Source of the DNA: Haloarcula salinisoli | GTDB lineage: Archaea; Halobacteriota; Halobacteria; Halobacteriales; Haloarculaceae | Length of the DNA: 64,000 nucleotides | Direction of reading: 5' to 3' | Assembly: GCF_019599405.1 (NCBI RefSeq) | Contig: NZ_RKLQ01000001.1 | Span: 310,001 to 374,000 of the forward strand | Part shown: positions 16,325 to 26,286 of the stretch, one piece after another | Layout of the letters: each line of letters opens with the position of its first letter | How positions within the stretch are numbered: the stretch's first letter is position 1 | The notes under the pieces: model-generated | What the model saw: only the letters and a program-made list of their open reading frames with translations | What the model was told of the DNA's origin: nothing | The model's database searches: none | Made by a program: the position numbers and the translations under genes

Positions 16325-18154
16325 ATGGTACAGGTGATCTGGCTCGTCGCCGCCACACTCTTGACGTTCAGTATCGGCTACCTCGGGTACTCACGGTACC
16401 TCTCGCAGTTCGTCGAACTCGACGACGACAACGAGACACCGGCCCACAAGTACGAGGACGGACAGGAGTACGTCCCCTCGAAGAAGCCGGTGTTGCTCGG
16501 CCACCACTACTCCAGTATCGCCGGCGGGGCGCCAATCGTCGGGCCCATCACTGCCGGCGTCGTCTGGGGATGGGTGCCCGCGTTGCTGTGGATCGCCATC
16601 GGCAACCCGCTGATGGGGGCGGTCCACGACTTCGTCTCACTGTCGGGGAGCCTGCGCCACGAGGGCAAGTCCATCGGCTACATCATCGGCGAGTACGTCG
16701 GCGAGCGGGGCAAGAATATGCTGCTGTGGTTCGCCTTCCTCACCATCATCCTCGTGGTCGCGGTGTTCGCCCTGGTCGTCGCCATCGTGTTCAACGCCTA
16801 TCCCGCAGCGGCGACGGCCAGTTTCGTCTACATCGCGCTGGCGCTGATATTCGGCGTCTACCTCTACCAGCTGGACCTGCCCTTTATCCCCGGAACGGCC
16901 GTCTTCGTCTCCGCCGTCTTCGCCGGCGTCTGGGTCGGCATCACCTACCCAATCGCGCTGTTCCCGGCCGCCGAAGCCGGGGCCTACCCCGCCGATACCA
17001 TCGTTCTCTTTGGCTCCGGGCTCGCCTCGCTGGTGCCGGCGGCCGGCACCCTCGGGGCCAACACCGCCGCGTGGATTCCGGTCGTCCTCGTCTACGCTGC
17101 CATCGCATCGGTGCTCCCGGTGTGGACGCTGCTGCAACCCCGTGACTTCCTCTCGTCGTTCCTGCTGTACGCCGGCGTCGGCGGGACGCTGCTTGCCATC
17201 ATCGTCGGCACCGTCTTCGGTACCTCGGCCCAGCCCCTGGACATCGCGCTGGAACCGTACTACGGATTCATGGGCACCGCGAGCCTGCCACTCTTTCCGC
17301 TTCTGTTCGTCACTATCGCCTGTGGCACCATCAGCGGCTTCCACTCGCTGGTCTCCTCTGGGACGACGGCCAAACAGCTCAACAAGGAGTCGGACGCCCG
17401 CGCCATCGGCTACGGCGGGATGCTCGGGGAGGGGCTGCTGGCGACGGTCGCGCTGGGGACGGTCGCCATCGCCGGCGTCACCGCCGGCGGCGGTATCGGC
17501 CGTGCGCTGCCGAACTTCGCCTCCGGCGGCTCGGTCATGCTGACGAGCTTCGGCATCCCGACGGCCGTCGGTGCCCCGTTCATGGCGCTCGTTCTGGTGA
17601 GCTTCTTGCTGACCTCGACTGACACCGCAGTCCGGCTGGGCCGGTACATGGCCGAGGAGATAGTCGGCACCCCCGACGCGACGAGCGACGCCGTCCGGAC
17701 GGCCCAGTCCGTCGGTACCAACCGCTACAGCAACGCCGTCATCCAGTGTCTGGTCGCCTACGCGCTGGTCGCAAGCGGCTCCTGGGCGAGCCTCTGGCCG
17801 CTGTTTGGCGGTGCGAACCAGCTGCTGGCCGCGCTCGCCCTGCTGACCGCGACGGTGTGGCTGGCCAACTGGGACTCGGACAAACAGCTCATCAGCACCG
17901 GCGTCCCGATGGCGCTGATGACCGTCGTCACCATCTGTGCGCTGCTGTATCTCGCCCTGTACCAGAACCTCTACCAGCAGTTCATCCTGGGCGGGTTCGC
18001 CGAGAGCGCGGGGCTGGTCGCCCGGCTCTCCGTCGGCGTCCAGATACTCCTCGCATTGGTGCTGGTCGGCCTGGCGCTGTCACTCGTAGGCATCGGTTAC
18101 CGGAACATTCGCGACGTACACGAACAGCCGGCCGCGACCCCCGCTGACGACTGA
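16325..18154 (+). CDS. cstA: Carbon starvation protein CstA (membrane transporter)
   Basis: The 609-residue protein has about sixteen membrane segments and the CstA N-terminal family pattern: GYLGYSRYLS, then a cytoplasmic stretch ending KKPVLLGHHYSSIAGGAPIVGP (part quoted). GFHSLVSSGTTAKQL near residue 340 is another conserved CstA block. Bacterial CstA and relatives import peptides or pyruvate during starvation; the substrate here is not evident. I chose ATG 16325, since it begins the hydrophobic N-terminus and follows the TATA region at a suitable distance. Confidence 0.93.
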   Translation: MVQVIWLVAATLLTFSIGYLGYSRYLSQFVELDDDNETPAHKYEDGQEYVPSKKPVLLGHHYSSIAGGAPIVGPITAGVVWGWVPALLWIAIGNPLMGAVHDFVSLSGSLRHEGKSIGYIIGEYVGERGKNMLLWFAFLTIILVVAVFALVVAIVFNAYPAAATASFVYIALALIFGVYLYQLDLPFIPGTAVFVSAVFAGVWVGITYPIALFPAAEAGAYPADTIVLFGSGLASLVPAAGTLGANTAAWIPVVLVYAAIASVLPVWTLLQPRDFLSSFLLYAGVGGTLLAIIVGTVFGTSAQPLDIALEPYYGFMGTASLPLFPLLFVTIACGTISGFHSLVSSGTTAKQLNKESDARAIGYGGMLGEGLLATVALGTVAIAGVTAGGGIGRALPNFASGGSVMLTSFGIPTAVGAPFMALVLVSFLLTSTDTAVRLGRYMAEEIVGTPDATSDAVRTAQSVGTNRYSNAVIQCLVAYALVASGSWASLWPLFGGANQLLAALALLTATVWLANWDSDKQLISTGVPMALMTVVTICALLYLALYQNLYQQFILGGFAESAGLVARLSVGVQILLALVLVGLALSLVGIGYRNIRDVHEQPAATPADD

Positions 18155-18187
18155 TAGGGGTTGTCGTACGGTATTTCGGTCGGTCGG

Positions 18188-18775
18188 CTACCCCAGCAGC
18201 CCTCGGATGCGCTCTATGACACCGGGACCATCGGGGTCGTAGGCCTCCCAGAAGTCGAACGCGGCCGCGCTGTCGGCCTCCTGACTCGCCACGATACGCT
18301 CGCGGTCGGGTGCGACGACGACCAGATTCACCTCGTAGTCCCCGTAGTAGCCGAACTTCAGCAGCCTCCGCTCCCGAAAGCCCGTCACGTACTCGCGAAC
18401 CGGCTCGGGAATCGACGGTACCACCAGACCGAACGTGAACTCGGTCCCGCGGTGTTCCTCGTCGGCGTCTATCCAGTCGTCGGCCAGCTCGTGTCCCAGT
18501 TCGACGAGCGCGTCGAGGTCGGCCCGCGAGACGCCGTCGGCCCGGCGGACGAACAGGTATTCAGCCGTTTCGTAGTTGGCCCAGTTGAGCGACTGGTGGA
18601 GGAACTGCTTCTGGCTCTCGACGGTCAGGCGGCCATAGAGGTCGAAGCGCTCGCCGCGGACCTCGTAGTCCCGTTCGACGTCGTAGGCGTGGGCGAGCCG
18701 GTCACCGACGCGCTGGAGGTAGTCGTCGTCCCACGTCGGGACCGCAGCCTGCGGTGGCTCGTCCACGTCGCTCAT
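18188..18775 (-). CDS. Conserved haloarchaeal protein of unknown function
   Basis: The 195-residue acidic protein starts at MSDVDEPP; the eight residues before it would be a frame extension. It contains a conserved-looking block around YDVERDYEVRGERFDLYG and ESQKQFLHQS. No catalytic motif is evident. It is convergent with cstA and separated by 33 nt. Confidence 0.7.
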   Translation of the reverse strand: MSDVDEPPQAAVPTWDDDYLQRVGDRLAHAYDVERDYEVRGERFDLYGRLTVESQKQFLHQSLNWANYETAEYLFVRRADGVSRADLDALVELGHELADDWIDADEEHRGTEFTFGLVVPSIPEPVREYVTGFRERRLLKFGYYGDYEVNLVVVAPDRERIVASQEADSAAAFDFWEAYDPDGPGVIERIRGLLG

Positions 18776-18872
18776 ACCGGGGCTATCGGCCCGGTCCACC
18801 CTAAAAGTCAGGTTGGCTGTCAGCTCTGGACGGCACCAACGTTTTCACGTCAGCACAGCAACAGTATCGGCT

Positions 18873-19076
18873 ATGGGAAGACAGACCGAGACCTGTGGCC
18901 GCTGTGGCATGAGCACGGTCGTCGATGCCGCCGACGGCGAAGGTGCGGGCCCCGACACTGACGACGCCATCGAAGTCGCCGAGGCGGACGCCCGTCGGGT
19001 ATCGCCGGCTGCGTGGCTCGGCGGCCTGAAACGGCGGCTGGACGCGGTCGCGACGCGGCTCACTTACCGTCGGTAG
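18873..19076 (+). CDS. Small Cys-containing protein
   Basis: The 67-residue product begins MGRQTETCGRCGM and carries only that CxxC pair, an acidic middle and a basic C-terminus (KRRLDAVATRLTYRR). A single CxxC could bind zinc as a dimer. Codon bias fits a real gene, but the short length leaves doubt. Confidence 0.5.
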   Translation: MGRQTETCGRCGMSTVVDAADGEGAGPDTDDAIEVAEADARRVSPAAWLGGLKRRLDAVATRLTYRR

Positions 19077-19089
19077 CTCACGGCTCGCG

Positions 19090-19758
19090 CTACTCGACGG
19101 CCCGAACCAGGTCCAGTAGCGCCGAGCGGAAGTCGTTCGGGTCCGTCGCCGGCCGCTCGCTTTCGGGCGTTTCGGCCAGCAGGCCGTCCAGCCCTCCCAC
19201 GGGGTAGGCGCCGCCGGCGATGCGGAAGCCGCTGCCGTGCCAGACACCGAGCCACCCCTCGATTTCCAGGTGGTCGGCGGTGTCGACCGCCAGTGGATAC
19301 GAGGCGGTCACCTTCGCGAGCCGGGCACGGTCGCCCGACTCCGTTCGCACCCGCTGGCTCCGGCCCCGCTCTACGTCCCGAAAGCCCCGCGCTTCGAGGT
19401 CGCCGGTAAAGGTTCGCCGCGCCTCGGTCACGACGGTCGGGAGCATCGACGCCGGGCCGATACCGGGGGCCAGCGGCGGCCGGAAAGATAGCGCCGTCGC
19501 GAAGAAGAAGCGCCAGTAGCCGCCATCGGCGCCCGTCTCGACGAGTCGGCGGCCCCCCGACTCGGCCCGGCCGGCGAGCAGGTCCCCGAACCCGGCCGTC
19601 TCGAGGGCGTCCCGCAACGCCCGGTCGTCGTACAGCACGGTCCGGCCCACGATGCGTGCGGTCGGCGTCCGGAACACCGTCGACTCGGTGCGAACGCGTT
19701 CCTCCCAGCCGCCCTCGGCGAGTCGTTCCTCGGGCACCGTCGGATAGCCATCTCCCAT
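19090..19758 (-). CDS. Conserved haloarchaeal protein of unknown function
   Basis: The 222-residue soluble protein has no membrane segment or catalytic signature that I recognise. The central segment ARIVGRTVLYDDRALRDAL and a region rich in aromatic residues (GYWRFFFATALSF) stand out. It lies between a small Cys protein (convergent) and aroD (same strand, 52 nt upstream), so it may be co-transcribed with aroD. Confidence 0.65.
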   Translation of the reverse strand: MGDGYPTVPEERLAEGGWEERVRTESTVFRTPTARIVGRTVLYDDRALRDALETAGFGDLLAGRAESGGRRLVETGADGGYWRFFFATALSFRPPLAPGIGPASMLPTVVTEARRTFTGDLEARGFRDVERGRSQRVRTESGDRARLAKVTASYPLAVDTADHLEIEGWLGVWHGSGFRIAGGAYPVGGLDGLLAETPESERPATDPNDFRSALLDLVRAVE

Positions 19759-19810
19759 TACCGACGACTATGGTCGGGGGCGGGTTCGGTGTTGCGGTGG
19801 GTTGTAGGTG

Positions 19811-20497
19811 TCACTCGCTCTCGAGCTGGTCGACGAGCGACCGCAGCGTCGCCAGGTCGTACTGACCCGGTGCGGTCGCCGCTGCCGGGTCGACCGGCGC
19901 GTAGCCGATACGCGAGCCATAGAGGGGTGCGACGGCCCGGGAGTGGCGGCCGGCCTCGCCCATGCACATCGTCGCGACGGTCTCGCCGCCAGCGGTCAGT
20001 TCGCGTGTCGCACCCAGCATCGCCAGTACGTCGTCGGGCGAGTGTGCAGTCGAGGCCATCTTCCCGACGTCGCCGTAGTCGCAGGCCCGTTCGAGGCGGT
20101 CGACGATGGCGTCCCGGTCCGGTGTCGCCTCGAAGTCGTGGGTCGAGACGACCACCGACGCGCCGTGGTCGCGTGCGTGGTCGGCGACACGGTCCGCGTC
20201 GTGGTCGCCCTCGCCGGAAAGGGCGGCGAGTTCGAGGTCCACGGCGGTGACGGCATCGAACTCGACGGCGCGTTCGAGCAGGTCGAGTCGCTCGGCGGTG
20301 TCGTCGGCCTCGCCGCCCTCCCAGCCGACGCGGTTGGTCACGAGCACCGGCAGGTCGCCGTCGTAGCCGGCCAGCTGGTCGAGCGGGTCGGCGGCGAAGT
20401 CCATTCGCAACTCGATACCGTCGGCGTCGGCCCGCGCGTGGGGCTCCATCGCGAGGTCGGCACCGGCCGCGAGCAGCCGGAACGAACTGAAATCCAT
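19811..20497 (-). CDS. aroD: 3-dehydroquinate dehydratase, type I
   Basis: The 228-residue TIM barrel converts 3-dehydroquinate to 3-dehydroshikimate through a Schiff base. The expected residues are present: ELRMD (29-33), His120 in STHDF and the Schiff-base Lys146 in GKMAST. MGEAGRHSR near 178-186 binds the substrate carboxylate. It continues the pathway begun by ADH synthase and DHQ synthase II at 12-14 kb, though it is separately transcribed. Confidence 0.95.
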   Translation of the reverse strand: MDFSSFRLLAAGADLAMEPHARADADGIELRMDFAADPLDQLAGYDGDLPVLVTNRVGWEGGEADDTAERLDLLERAVEFDAVTAVDLELAALSGEGDHDADRVADHARDHGASVVVSTHDFEATPDRDAIVDRLERACDYGDVGKMASTAHSPDDVLAMLGATRELTAGGETVATMCMGEAGRHSRAVAPLYGSRIGYAPVDPAAATAPGQYDLATLRSLVDQLESE

Positions 20498-20749
20498 ACC
20501 CCGTGTTCGCGGAAACGGGGCAAAGTACCGTCGGTGTCTCCCGGCTCGTCCGTCACTCGCTTACGTACCACTCCGTCCCCCGCTGGGGTCGGATGCGGCC
20601 GTTCACCGTCCCTATCGATACCGTAAGGTCGACCGGACCAGGGAACGGTCTGTCGGGTTTATCTACGGCGGTTTGGCAACGTCTGCCATGAACCAGAGCC
20701 ACGCGTGTCGCGACCTGAATGGCGTGCGGTCCCGCCGGAGGGCCGACCG

Positions 20750-23700
20750 ATGACACAAACCCGGACTATCGTACTCGTCGCCCTGCTGGTCGTGAGCGTC
20801 GTCGCGGTGTCGGCCACCCTGCTCGGAGGCGACGGTCCCCAGCAGGTCGGCGGAGAGAACCAGGCGGGTGACTCGGTCGACTACAGCGCCGTGAGCGACC
20901 AGCTGGACACAGCCGCGTCGGTCGACGCGACCCAGAGTGACCAGCCAGACAATCTCTCCGCGGACGAGCGGACTGCCGCGACACAGGGCGCACAGGCCGG
21001 TATCAACCTGACCCAGCGCCAGGGCGTCACTGTCACGCAGGAACAGCGGCAGGCGGCCATCGACGCCGCGCGCCTCGCTGCGAGTCAGCAGCAAAACGCC
21101 TCGGTCGAGCAGATACAGGCCGCCGCGACGGGGGCGAGCCACGGGGCATTGCTCCAGAGCCAGTCGGCGAACGTCACGCAGCTCCAGACAGCCATCTACG
21201 GGAGCACCGCCGGCTCGCTCACACAGACCCAGTCGGCGAACGTCACACAGGTCCAGGCGGCGGCCTACGGCGCGGCCCACGGCTCGGTCGCCCAATCCCA
21301 GCGGGTCAACGTGACACAGATACAGCGCGCTGCAATCGGGTCGGCCGCGGGCGCCGCTGGGGCCCAGTCACAGACCGTCACCGTCTCACAGGTCCAGGAA
21401 GCCGCTCAGGGGGCCGCCTACGGCTCGCTCACGGGGAACCAGTCTGTCTCTGTCACGCAGATACAGGCAGCGGCCTTTGGCGCGGCCGGTGGCGGTGCTA
21501 CGGGTGCCGGTGACCAGGACCTGAAGAAGGTCCAGGAGGCGTCGCTGGGCGCCGCCTCGGGCGCGCTCGTCCAGAGTCAGTCCGTCTCTGTCACCCAGAT
21601 ACAGGCCGCTGCTCGCGGCGCCTGCCGCGGTGCGCTCACGGCCGGCCAGGAAGCGTCGGTCTCCCAGATTCAGGCCGCGGCCGCTGGCGCGAGCCAGGGG
21701 ACGGTCATCCAGATACAGCAGGTACAGGTCCTGCAGGTACAGACTGTCGCACAGAGCGCCGCGAGCGGTTCCATCTCGCAGTTCCAGCGCGCAAGCGTCA
21801 CGCAGATACAGTCGGCCGCCAAGGGCGCCGGTGAGGGTGGGCTCTCGCTCGTACAGCGCCAGCAGGTCACGGTCGAGCAGCTGCAGGTCCAGACCGAACG
21901 CGCGGCCTCTGACGCCGCCGGCACGGCCGCGGAGATAAATATCGACAACGAGCAGACAATCGAGGTGTACGCCACGGGTGCCGTCGAATCGGACCGGCCC
22001 GACGACGGTGACGAGGACGGCCTCCGGAGCCTGTTCGCCTCGGCCGACGACGACCGTATCTTCCTCGCGAATCCCAACGACGTGGCCGTAACGGTGACCG
22101 TGACGGGCGGCGAGAACCCACAGACGGTGACGCTCGCCGCCGGCGAGTCGACCACGGTCGACCTCGACCCCGGCACGTACACGCTGACGGCCGAGAACAG
22201 CGAGGGTGACACCGTCCAGATTGCCGGCCGCGACGAACTCACGCTCTCGGTCGGCGCGGCGCTCCAGAGCCTGACCGCGACCGTCGACAATCGGACGCTG
22301 ACGGTCGGGAACCCGAACGACGACCGCGTGCGGGTCACCGCCAGCGCCGACGGCGAGGCCGTCGCCCGGTTCGAGGTCCCGCGCAACTTCGAGGCGAGCC
22401 AGCGGCTAGACCCCGGTACCTACACGCTGACCGCCGAGACGACCGACGGGCGGTCGGTCCCAATCGACGGCTCCGACCAGGCGACTGTCACGGTCGCCGG
22501 GCCGCCGACGGAGACGGTGACTGAAACGCCGACGGAGACACCGACCGAGGCAGTCACCGAGACGCCGACGGAGACACCGACGGAGACACCGACCGAGGCA
22601 GTCACCGAGACGCCGACGGAGACACCGACGGAGACACCGACGGAGACGGTGACTGAAACGCCGACGGAGACACCGACGGAGACACCGACCGAGACAGTCA
22701 CCGAGACGCCGAACGAGACTCCAAACGCTGCCAGCCCGGTTATCGACTCGTGTCGGAACATCTCCGAGCCCGGCAGCTACGAACTCGCCGGTGACATCCA
22801 GGCCGATGGGACGGCGTCCTGTCTTGTGGTCACCGCCAGTGACGTGACCATCGACGGCAACGGATACTCGGTCGACGGGTCGGCCGGGTCGGCCGATTCG
22901 GCGACGGGCATCGCGGTGCCCTCGGAATCGAGAGCCGAGAACGTCACCGTCCGCAACGTCGAAGTCCGCGGCTGGGACATCGGCATCAGTACGCTCCCGG
23001 CGTTCGACGCCGGGGTGGGACTCACGGTCGAAGACACCGTCGTCGCCGACAACGGCCAGGGGCTTCGGTTCACCGAAGCGGACGAAACCAGCCTGTCGAA
23101 TCTGACTATCGAGGCAAACGACGAGGGCGTGTTCGCGCTCGAAGGCGCGACAGAACTGCGGGACTCCGTGGTCCGAGACAACGCGGGCAACGGCGTCAGC
23201 GCCTCGCAGGCCAACGACCTGGTCATGACGAACGTCGAGGTGACCGACAACGGTGGCACGGGGGTCCTCGTCTCGAACGAGGGACAGACCGGCCGACTGG
23301 CGAACGTCGTCGTCTCGGACAACGCCGGTCCCGGTGTCGCCATCGGGAGCGACACGAGCACGACCATCGTCGACTCCCGTATCGAGAACAACGCCGTCGG
23401 CATCAACACCACGCCGGATTCGGGGCCCGCCGCGGACCTCACCATCGACGCCACGGTTGTGCAGGGCAACAACGGCCCAGAGATCGACGTGCCGGGCCAG
23501 TCAATCGACGCGACCGGCCTGCGGCTCGCCGAGACGACGACGGTCGGTATCGACGCCCAGGGTGTCACGCTGGACGCCGTCGAGCAGGGCGGGCTGCCGC
23601 CGGTCGACAACGGGACACTCGCCGGTCCCGGCCTGAACGCCTCGACCCTCGAGGGGTCCGTTCAGGCGACCATCGGCACCGACACAGCGGCTAACGCGAC

Positions 23701-24253
23701 GCTGTGGCGCTACGACGGCAGCGCGTGGGCGCCGGTCGCGGGGTCGACTGCCACCGACGGCGGCGTCACGGCCCAGCTCACCGAAGCCGGGCTCTACGCG
23801 CCGGTGGTCCCAGAGGTCCAGACTCCGACCCCGACGGCAACGCCGAACGAAACTGAGACGCCGACACCAACGGAAACCGAGACGCCGACGGAAACTGAAA
23901 CCGAGACGCCGACACCGACGGAGACCGAGACGCCGACATCGACGGAGACTGAGACGCCGACACCGACGGAGACCGAGACGCCGACCCCAACGGAGACCGA
24001 GACTGAAACACCAGAACCAACCCCGGAGCCGACGCCTGAACCAACTCCGGAGCCGACCCCAGAGCCGACGCCCGAGCCAACGCCTGAACCAACTCCGGAG
24101 CCGACCCCAGAGCCGACGCCCGAGCCAACGCCTGAACCAACTCCGGAGCCGACCCCAGAGCCAACCCCGGAACCAGAGCCGGAGCCGACCCCGGAGCCCG
24201 AACCGGACGACGAAACCACGCCTCTGGAGACGCTTTCACGACTCCTGCCGTAG
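20750..24253 (+). CDS. Large secreted repeat/beta-helix surface protein with Thr-Pro and Glu-Pro stalks
   Basis: The 1167-residue protein starts with a hydrophobic signal or anchor (residues 6-25). Residues 93-391 hold about a dozen copies of a 23-residue repeat of the form xxVTQIQxAAxGAAxGxLxQxQ. Two similar beta domains follow (about 430-580), each with NPND and [11 protein letters not shown]. Then come a TPTE-rich stalk (about 587-658), a right-handed parallel beta-helix of NosD/pectate-lyase type (about 665-970), a short [11 protein letters not shown] domain, and a long TETP then EPTP stalk. There is no PGF-CTERM sorting signal at the end (LETLSRLLP), so attachment must be by the N-terminal segment or other contacts. 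Many NxS/T sequons suggest N-glycosylation. An adhesin or cell-surface fibre role is inferred. Confidence 0.85.
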   Translation: MTQTRTIVLVALLVVSVVAVSATLLGGDGPQQVGGENQAGDSVDYSAVSDQLDTAASVDATQSDQPDNLSADERTAATQGAQAGINLTQRQGVTVTQEQRQAAIDAARLAASQQQNASVEQIQAAATGASHGALLQSQSANVTQLQTAIYGSTAGSLTQTQSANVTQVQAAAYGAAHGSVAQSQRVNVTQIQRAAIGSAAGAAGAQSQTVTVSQVQEAAQGAAYGSLTGNQSVSVTQIQAAAFGAAGGGATGAGDQDLKKVQEASLGAASGALVQSQSVSVTQIQAAARGACRGALTAGQEASVSQIQAAAAGASQGTVIQIQQVQVLQVQTVAQSAASGSISQFQRASVTQIQSAAKGAGEGGLSLVQRQQVTVEQLQVQTERAASDAAGTAAEINIDNEQTIEVYATGAVESDRPDDGDEDGLRSLFASADDDRIFLANPNDVAVTVTVTGGENPQTVTLAAGESTTVDLDPGTYTLTAENSEGDTVQIAGRDELTLSVGAALQSLTATVDNRTLTVGNPNDDRVRVTASADGEAVARFEVPRNFEASQRLDPGTYTLTAETTDGRSVPIDGSDQATVTVAGPPTETVTETPTETPTEAVTETPTETPTETPTEAVTETPTETPTETPTETVTETPTETPTETPTETVTETPNETPNAASPVIDSCRNISEPGSYELAGDIQADGTASCLVVTASDVTIDGNGYSVDGSAGSADSATGIAVPSESRAENVTVRNVEVRGWDIGISTLPAFDAGVGLTVEDTVVADNGQGLRFTEADETSLSNLTIEANDEGVFALEGATELRDSVVRDNAGNGVSASQANDLVMTNVEVTDNGGTGVLVSNEGQTGRLANVVVSDNAGPGVAIGSDTSTTIVDSRIENNAVGINTTPDSGPAADLTIDATVVQGNNGPEIDVPGQSIDATGLRLAETTTVGIDAQGVTLDAVEQGGLPPVDNGTLAGPGLNASTLEGSVQATIGTDTAANATLWRYDGSAWAPVAGSTATDGGVTAQLTEAGLYAPVVPEVQTPTPTATPNETETPTPTETETPTETETETPTPTETETPTSTETETPTPTETETPTPTETETETPEPTPEPTPEPTPEPTPEPTPEPTPEPTPEPTPEPTPEPTPEPTPEPTPEPTPEPEPEPTPEPEPDDETTPLETLSRLLP
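21026..21922 (+). repeat. Coding array of 23-residue (69-nt) Q/A-rich repeats
   Basis: About twelve tandem units encode a pattern with paired Gln at two points, Val-Thr after a small residue and a Gly at a fixed place, for example [17 protein letters not shown]. Most units are exactly 23 residues; some are 21-25. The DNA of the units has diverged, so the array is old or under protein-level selection rather than recently amplified. One unit starts [13 protein letters not shown] and has lost the VTQ core. Confidence 0.85.
22510..22722 (+). repeat. TPTE-encoding tandem repeat (first stalk)
   Basis: Repeats of CCGACGGAGACA encode TPTE/TETP units interrupted by AVTE and TVTE. Near-identical copies suggest recent slippage. 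It encodes a probably O-glycosylated extended linker between the beta domains and the beta-helix. Confidence 0.85.
23821..24216 (+). repeat. TETP and EPTP-encoding tandem repeats (second stalk)
   Basis: The first half encodes TPTETE units and the second half about twenty EPTP units with nearly identical 12-nt and 60-nt periodicity. Length is likely to vary between strains. It forms the acidic C-terminal stalk of the surface protein. Confidence 0.85.
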
Positions 24254-25282
24254 TCACTCCACGGGCGTGTGGGTGACGCGGTACCCCTCGTCGGTCCGCT
24301 CGACGTCGTCGACGGCGTAGAAACGGATACGGCGCTCCTGTTTCGTGTTGACAGCGAAGTCGTAGTACTCGGCCTCGTAGCCCGGTTCCTTGCCGTCGGC
24401 GCGGCGTTTCGTGACCCACTCGTGGTGTGCGTCGAGGCGCTCGCGAGCTATCTCACGGGAGCGGTCGTCGACGCGGTCGACGCGGTCGTCGAGCGCCCCA
24501 ATCAGCTCCGCGTCGCGCTCGATACCGACGGAGTTGCGGCCGGCGACCATCGCCGCCAGCGTCGTCGTCCCCGTCCCGAGGAACGGGTCCAGGACGGTGT
24601 CGCCCCGGACCGAGAACATCGAGACGAGGCGGTGGGGAATCTCGAGCGGGTAGGCGCCCGAGCGGTCCCGCAGGCCGTCGTCGATGTTCTGGGTCTCGCC
24701 GGGGAGGTCCCAGAGGTCCGAGAACCACTCGTTGCGCTCCTCCCAGAAGTACGCGCTCTCGTAGCGGCGGTCGGCGCCGGGTTCGAGCGTGCGGCGCTTT
24801 CCGTTCCGAAAGACGAGGATATGTTCGTGTTCCAGCGTGGGATAGGCGTTGGGGGGGACCATCCCCGAGCCCATGAACTTCGCGCCGCTGTTGGTGGGTT
24901 TCCGCCAGAGGATATCGGGCAGCGCGCGCAGGCCGTGGTCGGTCACCCGATTCGTTATCTCGGTGTGGTTGGGGTACTGTCGGAAGCCGTCAGCGAGCGA
25001 GCGGGTCGCGTCCCCGACGTTGATACAGGCGATACCGCCGGGTGCGAGCACGCGAGCCAGTTCGGCCCACACCGTATCGAGGACGTCGTGCATCAGCGAG
25101 AAAGCGCGGTCGCCGTCGCCGGCACCGAGCGCGTCGGCGATTGCCGGGTCGAGCGCCCCGAAGATGTCGTCCCACATCTCTATCATCGGATAGGGCGGGG
25201 AGGTGACCACGAGTTCGACGCTGTCGTCGGCGAGAGGTAGGTCGCGGGCGTCGCCGGTGATGGCCCGGTGGCGCGTCTCCAT
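24254..25282 (-). CDS. zim: Orphan DNA methyltransferase, SPPY type (probably CTAG m4C methylase)
   Basis: The 342-residue enzyme has TSPPYP (27-32) as its catalytic motif and DPFLGTGTT near residue 230 for SAM binding, in the beta-class order. SPPY usually indicates N4-cytosine methylation. Haloarchaea widely carry an orphan CTAG methyltransferase called Zim, and length and motif order fit it. The target here is inferred. No restriction endonuclease gene is adjacent. It is convergent with the surface protein gene, with adjoining stop codons. Confidence 0.75.
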   Translation of the reverse strand: METRHRAITGDARDLPLADDSVELVVTSPPYPMIEMWDDIFGALDPAIADALGAGDGDRAFSLMHDVLDTVWAELARVLAPGGIACINVGDATRSLADGFRQYPNHTEITNRVTDHGLRALPDILWRKPTNSGAKFMGSGMVPPNAYPTLEHEHILVFRNGKRRTLEPGADRRYESAYFWEERNEWFSDLWDLPGETQNIDDGLRDRSGAYPLEIPHRLVSMFSVRGDTVLDPFLGTGTTTLAAMVAGRNSVGIERDAELIGALDDRVDRVDDRSREIARERLDAHHEWVTKRRADGKEPGYEAEYYDFAVNTKQERRIRFYAVDDVERTDEGYRVTHTPVE

Positions 25283-25312
25283 ACGGGTCGATGCAGGGCC
25301 GCTGCCTTGTGG

Positions 25313-26200
25313 CTACCGTTCGTCGATCAGCGTCTGAATCTCGTTTATCTTCGCGGTCTGCTGTTCGTTGGCCGCGGCGATCTCTTCGATTTCGTTCGCG
25401 ACTTCCTCCGCGTTCTCGGCGGTCATGTCGACCATGCTCGCGACTTCCTCGGTGGAGGCGGCCTGCTCGTCGGTGGCGGAGGCGACCTCCTCGGCGCCGC
25501 GTGCGGCCTCCTTGACCGACTCGTCGATGTCACGCAGGATTTCGACCGTCTCCGAGACCTGGTCGATACCGGACTCGACCTGGTCGTTTGCCTCGTCGAT
25601 GCTCTCGACGGTGTCCTCGGTGTCGGCCTTGATGTTCGAGACGAGCTGTTCGATTTCGGTGGCGTTCTGCTGGGACTCCTCGGCCAGCGATTTGACTTCG
25701 TCGGCGACGACGGCGAAGCCCTCGCCGGCCTCACCGGCCCGCGCGGCCTCGATGGAGGCGTTCAGCGCCAGCATGTTCGTCTGGTCGGCGATGTCGTTGA
25801 TGACCTCGACGATCTCGTCGATTTCGTCGATGCGCCCGCGGAGCTGTTTCACGTCTTCCGAGACCATCTCGTTGGCCTCGTCGACGGCCTCCATGGCGTC
25901 GATGGCGTCGTCGGCCACGTCCCGGCCCCGGTCGGCCAGCTCCCGGGCGCGTTCGCTGACCTGCTGGACCTGGTTCGCACTGGAGGCGACTTCCTCGACG
26001 GTCGCCGAGAGGTTCGATACCTCGCCTGCGACCTCACGCATATTGTCCGATTGCTGGTTCGCGAGGTCGCTGATCTCCTGTGAGCTCCGCGAGACGTTCT
26101 CGGAGGTGCGCAGTAACTCGTCGATAGCACTCCCGAGTTCCTTGTCGGTGTCATCCGACTCGGCCATATCCTGGCCGCTACTGCCGAAATCCGTAGCCAT
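25313..26200 (-). CDS. Soluble methyl-accepting chemotaxis-type transducer
   Basis: The 295-residue protein is entirely a coiled-coil signalling domain. The hairpin tip that docks CheA and CheW (about 134-174, with DQTNMLALNAS and EGFAVVADEV) is intact. No membrane helix, HAMP or sensor domain is visible, so it is a cytoplasmic Htr-type transducer with only about 120 residues before the tip. Glu/Gln-rich helices on both sides offer methylation sites. No che gene is in the window. I chose the ATG at MATDFGSSGQ over the upstream extension. Confidence 0.9.
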   Translation of the reverse strand: MATDFGSSGQDMAESDDTDKELGSAIDELLRTSENVSRSSQEISDLANQQSDNMREVAGEVSNLSATVEEVASSANQVQQVSERARELADRGRDVADDAIDAMEAVDEANEMVSEDVKQLRGRIDEIDEIVEVINDIADQTNMLALNASIEAARAGEAGEGFAVVADEVKSLAEESQQNATEIEQLVSNIKADTEDTVESIDEANDQVESGIDQVSETVEILRDIDESVKEAARGAEEVASATDEQAASTEEVASMVDMTAENAEEVANEIEEIAAANEQQTAKINEIQTLIDER

Positions 26201-26286
26201 GTAGCTAAAGCAACTGGCCACTGAATTAAACGTACCTCCGCGGTTATCAGCCCTGATTCTCCCCGACCGAAAACGTGACTGCGAAC

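Noticed and set aside
23821-24216. CRISPR-like repeats
   Set aside because: The repeats are in frame, encode TETP/EPTP stalk units and have no unique spacers.
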